From Nocardioides sp. (GTDB taxonomy: Bacteria; Actinomycetota; Actinomycetes; Propionibacteriales; Nocardioidaceae): a stretch of DNA of 23,857 bases. Below are positions 13,437 to 20,061 of the stretch, piece by piece. The notes beneath the pieces are model-generated. The model saw only the letters and a program-made list of their open reading frames with translations. It did no database searches and had not been told where the DNA came from. The stretch covers positions 1 through 23,857 of the forward strand of contig JASLDK010000318.1 in assembly GCA_030145945.1 (NCBI GenBank), read 5' to 3'. Position numbers and translations under genes: made by a program. How positions within the stretch are numbered: position 1 is the stretch's first letter; each line of letters starts with the position of its first letter.

Positions 13437-14537
13437 TTGAAGCTCAAGACCATTCACCGCGCGGCCGTTCCCGGCATCGCTGCTCTCGCCCTCGTCATGA
13501 GCGCCTGTGGTGCGTCGAACGAGTCCGGCTCCAGCAGCAAGGACGGTGGCTCCGACTCGAGCCTGAGCGGCAACCTCAAGGGTGGCGGCGCCACGTCGCA
13601 GGAGAAGGCCCAGGAGGCGTGGAAGACCGCGTTCCAGGGTCAGAACAGCGGCCTGACCATCGACTACGCGCTGCTCGGCTCGACCGACGGCCGCGGCCAG
13701 TTCACCAGCGGCGCCCTCGCGTTCGCCGGTTCCGACTCCTACATCTCCGAGGAGGAGCTCGCCGCCGCGAAGAAGCGTTGCGACGGCAACGTCGTCGAGG
13801 TCCCGGCGTACATCTCCTCGATCGCCGTCGCCTACAACCTCAAGGGTGTCGACGAGCTGAAGCTCGACGCCGCGACGATCGCGAAGATCTTCGACGGCAA
13901 GATCACCAACTGGAACGACAAGGCGATCGCCGACCAGAATCCCGACGCCAAGCTCCCCGACCTGAAGATCGTCCCGGTCCACCGCGCGGACGACTCGGGC
14001 ACCACCAAGAACTTCACCGACTACCTCGGCAAGGTCGCCCCCGACGCGTGGGGCTACCCGGCTGCCGACCCGTTCCCGGTCTCCGGCGGCGTCTCCGCAG
14101 AGGGCACCTCGGGGGTCGTCAAGACCATCGGCGACACCGAGGGCACGATCGGGTACGCCGACGCCAGCCAGACCGGTGACCTCAAGGCCGTCTCCGTCAA
14201 GGTCGGCGACGCGTACGTCGCGCCTTCCCCCGAGGGTGCGGCCAAGACCGTTGCCGTCTCCCCGGTCGTCGAGGGCCGCGACGCGACCGACATCGCCGTC
14301 GACGTGGACCGCACCACCACGGAGGCCGGCGCCTACCCGGTCATCCTGCTGTCCTACCTGATCGCGTGCGAGAACTACAGCGACGCCGCCGAGGCCGCCA
14401 ACGTCAAGGGCTACCTCAGCTACATCGTGTCCGACAAGGGCCAGGCCGAGGCTGCTGACTTCGCCGGCTCCGCCAAGCTCGCGCCGGAGACGGCCAGCAA
14501 GGCGCAGGAGATCGTCGCGGGCATCTCCGCCAAGTGA
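13437..14537 (+). CDS. pstS: Phosphate ABC transporter substrate-binding lipoprotein PstS
   Basis: PstS captures inorganic phosphate outside the membrane and delivers it to PstCA. The 366-residue precursor has a signal peptide with lipobox V-M-S-A-C (Cys24 lipidated), then a Ser/Gly-rich linker. The phosphate-binding landmarks are GGGATSQEK, the S-T-D-G-R-G-Q-F-T-S-G-A-L-A-F-A-G-S-D segment and H-R-A-D-D-S-G-T-T-K-N-F. TTG 13437 must be the start: an in-frame stop lies at 13422-13424, and GAGAGG at 13423-13428 is 8 bases upstream. A 10-codon frame (GTG 13408) ends in TGA overlapping this TTG. It is first of pstSCAB and probably induced by phosphate limitation through the PHO box. Confidence 0.95.
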   Translation: MKLKTIHRAAVPGIAALALVMSACGASNESGSSSKDGGSDSSLSGNLKGGGATSQEKAQEAWKTAFQGQNSGLTIDYALLGSTDGRGQFTSGALAFAGSDSYISEEELAAAKKRCDGNVVEVPAYISSIAVAYNLKGVDELKLDAATIAKIFDGKITNWNDKAIADQNPDAKLPDLKIVPVHRADDSGTTKNFTDYLGKVAPDAWGYPAADPFPVSGGVSAEGTSGVVKTIGDTEGTIGYADASQTGDLKAVSVKVGDAYVAPSPEGAAKTVAVSPVVEGRDATDIAVDVDRTTTEAGAYPVILLSYLIACENYSDAAEAANVKGYLSYIVSDKGQAEAADFAGSAKLAPETASKAQEIVAGISAK

Positions 14538-14549
14538 TCCCGCTCTGAG

Positions 14550-14579
14550 GGGTGGGGCCGGATGATCCCGGCCCCACCC
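14550..14579 (+). terminator. Intercistronic hairpin between pstS and pstC
   Basis: A perfect 12-bp stem, GGGTGGGGCCGG with CCGGCCCCACCC, has a 6-base loop and starts 13 bases after the pstS stop. No T-run follows. It probably ends part of the transcripts or protects the pstS mRNA, so that the binding protein is made in excess over the membrane subunits. Confidence 0.65.
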
Positions 14580-14604
14580 TTCAGGCACATTCCTCCAACC
14601 CAAG

Positions 14605-15582
14605 GTGACAGCAGTGACAGCACCCACCGCCGAGGTCGACGACACCTCCGCGAACTGGGCATCGGCCCGAGCCGGTGTCGGCGACCGCATCTTCGCGGGC
14701 GTCGCCCTGGCCGCCGGTCTCACGATCCTCGCGGCCCTGGCCGGCGTCTTCATCTTCCTCGCCGTCAAGGGCGCGCCCGGCTTCGCGAAGTCGGCCGACG
14801 TCTACGGACCGCACGCCGCAAGCTTCCTCGGGTACGTCGGGCCGCTGCTCGTCGGCACCTTCACTGCCTCGATCATCGCGCTGATCATCGCGGTTCCGCT
14901 GGCGTTCGGGATCGCCCTGGTGATCAGCCACTATGCGCCCAAGTGGATCGCGGGCCCGGTGGCCTACGTGATCGACCTGCTGGCCGCCGTACCCTCGGTC
15001 GTCTATGGCCTGTGGGGTGCCTATTACCTCGCCAACAAGCTGAAGCCGATGCATCAGTGGCTGCACGACACCTTCGGTGACTGGCCCGTCCTCGGCTCCC
15101 TGTTCGGAGAGCCGAACGCGACCGGCCGCTCGATCCTGACCGCCGGCATCGTGCTCGCGATCATGATCCTGCCGATCATCACCGCGATCAGCCGCGAGGT
15201 GTTCTCGCGGACCCCGCGCCTGCACGAGGAGGCCGCCCTGGCCCTCGGTGCGACGCGGTGGGAGATGATCCGGATGACGGTCTTCCCGTACTCCCGCTCC
15301 GGCATGGTCTCGGCGGTGATGCTCGGTCTCGGGCGTGCTCTCGGCGAGACGATGGCCGTGACGATGGTGCTGTCCTTCGGCTTCGACCTGTCGTGGAACA
15401 TCATCGGCTCGTCGTCGCCGACGTCGATCGCCGCCAACATCGCGCTCAAGTACAAGGAGCGCAGCGCCGACATGCTCAACGTCCTGGTCGCGACCGGCCT
15501 GGTGCTCTTCTTGATGACCTTCCTGGTCAACTTCCTCGCCCGCTGGATCGTGGGTCGTAGCGAGAGGCGGATGGCTCGATGA
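14605..15582 (+). CDS. pstC: Phosphate ABC transporter permease PstC
   Basis: PstC is one of the two channel subunits of the high-affinity phosphate importer. The 325 residues include about six membrane helices and the EAA loop EEAALALGATRWEMIRM (about 208-224), which docks on PstB. Y-V-I-D-L-L-A-A-V-P-S-V-V-Y-G is the usual PstC/PstA membrane motif. Two GTG codons compete: 14605, and 14614, which is 8 bases after AAGG and may be the true start (322 residues). The stop overlaps the pstA start by four bases (ATGA), so translation is coupled. Confidence 0.94.
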   Translation: MTAVTAPTAEVDDTSANWASARAGVGDRIFAGVALAAGLTILAALAGVFIFLAVKGAPGFAKSADVYGPHAASFLGYVGPLLVGTFTASIIALIIAVPLAFGIALVISHYAPKWIAGPVAYVIDLLAAVPSVVYGLWGAYYLANKLKPMHQWLHDTFGDWPVLGSLFGEPNATGRSILTAGIVLAIMILPIITAISREVFSRTPRLHEEAALALGATRWEMIRMTVFPYSRSGMVSAVMLGLGRALGETMAVTMVLSFGFDLSWNIIGSSSPTSIAANIALKYKERSADMLNVLVATGLVLFLMTFLVNFLARWIVGRSERRMAR

Positions 15583-16637
15583 CGCTTCTGGACCAGAACA
15601 CCATGACTCGTGTCCCTGTCTCGCTGGTGCAGCCCCGGCTGCCGCAGCAGGCACCCGTCATCACGGGTGTCATCGCCGCCGCCTTCGGCGGACTGCTGCT
15701 CGTCCTCGGCGCGCCGCTGATCGGCTCGGTCGCGGTCGGCGCCCTGATCTTCCTGGCCGGGCTCCCGCTGTGGTCGCTGGCCATCGAGGGCCGTCGCAGC
15801 GCGGTCGACCGGCTGATGACCGGCCTGATCTGGGGAGCGTTCGCGGTTGCGGTCGTGCCCCTGGTGTCCCTGATCTGGCGCGTGGTCGGCAAGGGCGTCG
15901 GTCGCATCGACAGCACGTTCTTGAGCTATTCGTTCTTCAGGACCCAGATCGACCAGCCGGTCGGGATCTACCACGCGATCATCGGCACCCTGCTGATCAC
16001 GCTGTTCGCTGCGCTGATCTCGGTGCCGGTCGGCGTGATGGCAGCGGTCTATCTCGTGGAGTACGGCAAGGGCAACAAGCTGGCCAAGTCGATCACCTTC
16101 CTGGTGGACGTCATGACCGGCATCCCCTCGATCGTCGCGGGCCTGTTCGCCTTCGCGTTGTTCACGCTGCTGTTCGGACCGGCGTACGTCTCCGGTTTCG
16201 GTGGCTCGGTCGCGCTCTCGCTGCTGATGATCCCGATCGTCGTGCGGGCCACCGAGGAGATGCTGATGCTGGTCCCCGACGACCTGCGCGAGGCGGCGTA
16301 CGCCCTCGGCACGCCGAAGTGGAAGACGATCGTCCGGATCGTCCTCCCGACGGCCATCGGCGGCATCCTCACCGGCATCACCCTCGCGATCTCGCGGGTC
16401 ATCGGTGAGACCGCGCCGCTGCTGCTGATCGCCGGAGCGACCGACCGCACCAACATGAACGTGTTCGACGGCGCGATGACGACCCTCCCGGTCCTCATCT
16501 ACGGCCAGAACCTGCGAGGCGACGCCCCCGCCGAGGCGATCGCCTGGGGCGCCGCCTTCATCCTGATCGTCATCGTGATGGTGCTCAACCTGGCAGCACG
16601 CATCATCGGCAAGATCTTCGCGCCCCGAAACAAGTGA
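15579..16637 (+). CDS. pstA: Phosphate ABC transporter permease PstA
   Basis: PstA is the second channel subunit. The 352 residues include two extra hydrophobic helices near the N-terminus (about 26-65) before the six-helix permease core. The EAA loop is REAAYALGTPKWKTIV (about 236-251), and V-D-V-M-T-G-I-P-S-I-V-A-G is the characteristic PstA motif. Its ATG overlaps the pstC stop as ATGA. pstB follows after 27 bases. Confidence 0.94.
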   Translation: MTLLDQNTMTRVPVSLVQPRLPQQAPVITGVIAAAFGGLLLVLGAPLIGSVAVGALIFLAGLPLWSLAIEGRRSAVDRLMTGLIWGAFAVAVVPLVSLIWRVVGKGVGRIDSTFLSYSFFRTQIDQPVGIYHAIIGTLLITLFAALISVPVGVMAAVYLVEYGKGNKLAKSITFLVDVMTGIPSIVAGLFAFALFTLLFGPAYVSGFGGSVALSLLMIPIVVRATEEMLMLVPDDLREAAYALGTPKWKTIVRIVLPTAIGGILTGITLAISRVIGETAPLLLIAGATDRTNMNVFDGAMTTLPVLIYGQNLRGDAPAEAIAWGAAFILIVIVMVLNLAARIIGKIFAPRNK

Positions 16638-16664
16638 CCCGCAGGGTTTGAGAGGCAACCAGTC

Positions 16665-17444
16665 ATGGCCAAGAGCATCGACGTCTCCGACGTCAACATC
16701 TACTACAGCGACTTCCTCGCGGTCGAGGGCGTCAACATGACGATCCGGGCCGGCGCGGTCACCGCCTTCATCGGCCCGTCGGGCTGTGGCAAGTCGACCT
16801 TCCTGCGCTCGCTCAACCGGATGCACGAGGTGATCCCCGGTGCGCGCGTCGAGGGCAAGATCGTCGTCGACGGTCAGGACCTCTACGAGCCCGGCGTCGA
16901 CCCGGTCGCCGTACGCCGCCAGGTCGGCATGGTCTTCCAGCGGCCGAACCCGTTCCCGACGATGTCGATCTATGACAACGTCCTGGCGGGTCTCAAGCTC
17001 AACGCGGGCAAGCTGAAGAAGTCCGAGGCCGACGCCGTCGTCGAGAAGTCGCTGCGCGGCGCGAACCTGTGGAACGAGGTCAAGGACCGGCTCAACAAGC
17101 CCGGCATGGGCCTGTCCGGTGGTCAGCAGCAGCGGCTGTGCATCGCCCGCGCGATCGCGGTCGAGCCGCAGATCCTGTTGATGGACGAGCCCTGCTCGGC
17201 GCTCGACCCGATCTCGACGTCAGCGGTCGAGGACCTGATCCACGAGCTCAAGAACGAGTTCACGATCGTCATCGTCACCCACAACATGCAGCAGGCGGCC
17301 CGGGTCTCCGACGACACCGGCTTCTTCAACCTCAAGGCGACCGGCGAGCCCGGCCACCTGGTCGAGTTCAACCCGACCAAGAAGATGTTCGCCAACCCGG
17401 ACGACCCGGCCACCGAGGCCTACATCTCCGGTCGCTTCGGCTGA
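16665..17444 (+). CDS. pstB: Phosphate ABC transporter ATP-binding protein PstB
   Basis: PstB hydrolyses ATP to drive phosphate import. The 259-residue protein has the complete set of ABC motifs: Walker A GPSGCGKST at 37-45, the Q-loop in GMVFQRPNPFP, signature LSGGQQQRL at about 148-156, Walker B ILLMDEP with the catalytic Glu, D-loop SALDP, and the H-loop His in IVIVTHNMQQAARV. ATG 16665 follows GAGAGGCAACC, the same ribosome-binding sequence used by pstS. It is the last transport gene; no phoU follows directly, and a regulator gene starts 26 bases later. Confidence 0.96.
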   Translation: MAKSIDVSDVNIYYSDFLAVEGVNMTIRAGAVTAFIGPSGCGKSTFLRSLNRMHEVIPGARVEGKIVVDGQDLYEPGVDPVAVRRQVGMVFQRPNPFPTMSIYDNVLAGLKLNAGKLKKSEADAVVEKSLRGANLWNEVKDRLNKPGMGLSGGQQQRLCIARAIAVEPQILLMDEPCSALDPISTSAVEDLIHELKNEFTIVIVTHNMQQAARVSDDTGFFNLKATGEPGHLVEFNPTKKMFANPDDPATEAYISGRFG

Positions 17445-17470
17445 GCCGCGCGTCAGCGGCAGGGAACGTC

Positions 17471-18214
17471 ATGGGCACACCAGATGTGCGGCGCGATGCC
17501 CGACGCCAGTCCGTGCGCGCCTACCTCCATCGGTGGGTCGAGTCCTCGGGAGCACAACTCCTGGTCGTCGATCCGTCGGATGACGGGGGTGCGCTCGCGG
17601 AGGCGATGGCAGGACGCGGCGTCCACGTCACCTGGGTCGGCTCGACCCTCGACGGACTCGTCGCGTTCGGGCGCACCGACCCGCACGCCGTCGTCGTCGC
17701 GCCCGGTGCGCCCGGCATCCCGGCGGAGGACTTCGTCGGCGTGATCCGGGCCCACGGTTCGCCGTACGTCATCGCGGGCGAAGGGCTCGCCGACGGCTCC
17801 GCCGACAGTGTCGGGGCGCTGATGCTCGCGGGCGCCTCGGCCGTCGCGCCGCGGCCCTACGCGCCCCAGCACCTGTGGGACCTGATCACCCACGCACCAC
17901 GCTCGCTCGCCGAGCGCGCACGTCTCGAGGTCGGACCGATCGCCCTCGACGCCGCTGCCTACATCGTGCGTGTCAACGGCGCCCGGATCGCCGACCTGCC
18001 GCTCAAGGAGTTCGAGCTGCTGCGGGCGCTGATGCTGGCCTCGCCCGATCTCGTCACCGACGACGAGTTGCGCGAGGCCCTGTGGGGCACCGACGCCACC
18101 CGCCCCGGCGGCAACACCATCGCCATGCACGTGACCCGGTTGCGGGCGCGGCTCGCCGGCGTCGCCGACGTACGCCGGATCCGGGGACGAGGCTATTCGC
18201 TCACCGTGGGATAG
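17471..18214 (+). CDS. Winged-helix transcriptional regulator with a degenerate response-regulator receiver domain
   Basis: The 247-residue protein has the OmpR/PhoB layout. A receiver-like fold spans about 28-140, and a DNA-binding winged helix spans about 152-247 (LPLKEFELLRALMLA, E-A-L-W, VTRLRARLAG recognition region, R-I-R-G-R-G-Y-S-L wing). The receiver has lost its switch residues. The phospho-acceptor Asp position at the end of strand 3 is Ala77 (VVVAPG), the Thr/Ser of strand 4 is Ala102 (YVIAGEG), and the conserved Lys is Arg128 (APRPY). It should therefore not be switched by a histidine kinase. ATG 17471 has AGGGA five bases upstream. Lying 26 bases after pstB, it is probably co-transcribed and a candidate regulator of phosphate genes. 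The target is unknown. Confidence 0.85.
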   Translation: MGTPDVRRDARRQSVRAYLHRWVESSGAQLLVVDPSDDGGALAEAMAGRGVHVTWVGSTLDGLVAFGRTDPHAVVVAPGAPGIPAEDFVGVIRAHGSPYVIAGEGLADGSADSVGALMLAGASAVAPRPYAPQHLWDLITHAPRSLAERARLEVGPIALDAAAYIVRVNGARIADLPLKEFELLRALMLASPDLVTDDELREALWGTDATRPGGNTIAMHVTRLRARLAGVADVRRIRGRGYSLTVG

Positions 18215-18275
18215 TCCCGGCTGAAAAGCACCGAATCACGGTCGATTTCGGTGCTTTTCGGCCGGGACTATGCCC
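18208..18275. repeat. Palindromic intergenic repeat, copy 2, between convergent genes
   Basis: The left arm (18208-18232) is identical over 25 bases to that of copy 1 at 4473. The loop is also 17 bases. The right arm (18250-18275) ends CCGGGACTATGCCC, with one inserted G. The TAG stop of the regulator gene (18212-18214) is inside the left arm, and the convergent pit gene stops one base outside the right arm. The position mirrors copy 1. Confidence 0.8.
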
Positions 18276-18276
18276 C

Positions 18277-19305
18277 TCAGAGCAAGATCAGGTTGAGAAT
18301 CTCGTAGCAGCCCCACGACGCAAGGGCGGCGGCGGGGAAGGTGGAGATCCAGGCCACCAGGATGGTGCGGGCCATGCCCCAGCGGACCGCGGAGAACCGC
18401 TTGGTCGCGCCGGCGCCCATCACCGCGGAGGTGATGGTGTGGGTGGTCGAGATGGGGGCGTGGAAGACGAACGCCGTCGTGTAGAGGACACCGGCGCCGA
18501 CCGACTCGGCGGCGAAACCACGGGGCGGGTCGAGGTGGATGATCTTGCGGCCCAGGGTGCGCATGATGCGCCAGCCACCGGCGTAGGTGCCCGCGGAGAT
18601 CGCGCCGGCCGCGCACAGGACCACCCAGAGCGGGAGGGTTCCGATGTCGTAGGTCGACGGGTAGGCGACGACGAGGGCGAGCAGGATGACACCCATCGTC
18701 TTCTGGGCGTCCTGGAGGCCGTGGCCGAGGGCCAGCGCGGCGGCGGAGATGGTCTGCATGCCGCGGAAGCCGCGGTTGATCCGGTGCGGGTTGCCGCGGC
18801 GGAAGATCCACAGGATCGCGGTCATCACCGCGAACGCGGCACAGAATCCGAACAGCGGCGAGATCACCATCGGGATCAGCACCTTCTGCACGATGGTGTC
18901 CCACTTGACGCTCACGCCACCGGCGATCGCGGAGCCGACCAGGCCGCCGATGAGGGCGTGCGAGGAGGAGGAGGGAAGGCCGAAGTACCAGGTGATCAGG
19001 TTCCAGATGATCGCGCCGAGCAGACCCGCCATCACGATGACGAGCCCATGATGGACCCCGACCTGCAGATGGCCGCTCGCATCCTCGATGGTGATCACGT
19101 CCGCAACGGTCTTCGCGACCTCCTGACCGAGCAGTGCGCCGATGAAGTTCATCAACGCGGCCAGCGTGAGCGCGATCCGAGGCGTCAACGCGCGGGTCGA
19201 GACCGAGGTCGCGATCGCGTTGGCCGCGTCGTGGAAGCCGTTGGTGTAGTCGAACGCCAGGGCGATGACGACCACGGCGATGACGATCGCCAGGGTGAGG
19301 GTCAT
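18277..19305 (-). CDS. pit: Low-affinity inorganic phosphate transporter (Pit family)
   Basis: Pit proteins take up metal-phosphate complexes with protons or cations. The 342-residue protein has about ten hydrophobic helices and both halves of the PHO4 signature: DYTNGFHDAANAIATSVSTR (about 19-38) and P-I-S-T-T-H-T-I-T-S-A-V-M-G-A-G near 290, plus L-P-S-S-S-S-H-A-L-I-G-G near 130. ATG 19305 lies 12 bases after the DUF47 gene stop with GAGGAAG seven bases upstream, so the two form an operon. It converges on the degenerate-receiver regulator across the palindromic repeat. Confidence 0.93.
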   Translation of the reverse strand: MTLTLAIVIAVVVIALAFDYTNGFHDAANAIATSVSTRALTPRIALTLAALMNFIGALLGQEVAKTVADVITIEDASGHLQVGVHHGLVIVMAGLLGAIIWNLITWYFGLPSSSSHALIGGLVGSAIAGGVSVKWDTIVQKVLIPMVISPLFGFCAAFAVMTAILWIFRRGNPHRINRGFRGMQTISAAALALGHGLQDAQKTMGVILLALVVAYPSTYDIGTLPLWVVLCAAGAISAGTYAGGWRIMRTLGRKIIHLDPPRGFAAESVGAGVLYTTAFVFHAPISTTHTITSAVMGAGATKRFSAVRWGMARTILVAWISTFPAAALASWGCYEILNLILL

Positions 19306-19317
19306 GAGATGACTTCC

Positions 19318-19938
19318 TCAGCCTTCCTTGACGGCGATCTGCTCCACCGTGTTGGCCACCCGCTCGAACGCGTCGATCGCGCTCTCGAGTGACTCCACGA
19401 TGTCCTTGAGCTTGAGCACCTCGAGCGTGGGGTATTCGCCCGAGAACAACTTGGCGAGGGTGCGGCGGTGGTTGCGGTCGCCGGCGTTCTCGAGCCGGTT
19501 GATCTCGATCCAGTAGTCGTCGAGCGACTGCATGGACTGCAGACGCGGCATGGCGGCCGCGGTCAGCTCGGCGCACCGCTGCAGCACCTCGACCTGCTCG
19601 GAGAGCTCGGCCGGCAACGCGACCTGCACCTCGTAGAGCAGGATCAGGTCGACAGCCTCGTCCATCATGTCCATGACGTCGTCGAGACCGGACCCGAGCG
19701 CGTAGATGTCCTCGCGGTCGAAGGGCGTCACGAAGGTGCTGTTGACCTTCTTGACGATCTCGTGGGTCGTCTCGTCGGCGGCGTGCTCGGCGGCGCGCAT
19801 CCGCTCGGCGATGCCAGCCTTGTCCGAGGACTCGGAGAGCATCTCGGCGAGGATCTCGGCTCCAGCCACCAGGTGCTGAGCCGATTGGGTGAAGAGGTCG
19901 TAGAAGGAGGTATCGACCGGACGCAGACGCAGACCCAC
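19318..19938 (-). CDS. DUF47 (PhoU-like) protein, Pit accessory/regulatory subunit
   Basis: The 206-residue, all-helical cytoplasmic protein is of the DUF47/PhoU_div family, which is regularly encoded with Pit transporters and thought to control their activity. It shows the PhoU-like E-x3-D metal-site patterns: A-A-E-H-A-A-D-E-T-T-H-E in the first half and R-L-E-N-A-G-D-R-N-H in the second, plus D-R-E-D-I-Y-A-L near the middle. GTG 19938 is chosen because GGGAG is five bases upstream and the family's usual start (L-R-P-x-D-T-S-F-Y-D-L-F) follows. The in-frame ATG at 19974 overlaps a likely -10 box (TAGCAT) and has no ribosome-binding site. Confidence 0.9.
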   Translation of the reverse strand: MGLRLRPVDTSFYDLFTQSAQHLVAGAEILAEMLSESSDKAGIAERMRAAEHAADETTHEIVKKVNSTFVTPFDREDIYALGSGLDDVMDMMDEAVDLILLYEVQVALPAELSEQVEVLQRCAELTAAAMPRLQSMQSLDDYWIEINRLENAGDRNHRRTLAKLFSGEYPTLEVLKLKDIVESLESAIDAFERVANTVEQIAVKEG

Positions 19939-19972
19939 ATGGACTCCCGTTGAGGCGGAGGCGAACTCGTTC

Positions 19973-19999
19973 ATGCTAGGGGGTCACGGGCAGGTGAAT
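19973..19999 (-). promoter_or_regulatory. PHO-box-like direct repeat and -10 before the DUF47-pit operon
   Basis: On the minus strand, two adjacent 11-base units ATTCACCTGCC (19989-19999) and CGTGACCCCCT (19978-19988) carry TCACC and TGACC in register. They run into TAGCAT (19973-19978), a TAnnnT -10 box. The second unit is a weak match, so the site is less certain than the pstS one. Confidence 0.4.
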
Positions 20000-20061
20000 G
20001 CAACTGGCGGTCCCAGCACCGGGCAGATGTGACGGCTCACACGAGCCCGCAACGGGACTTT

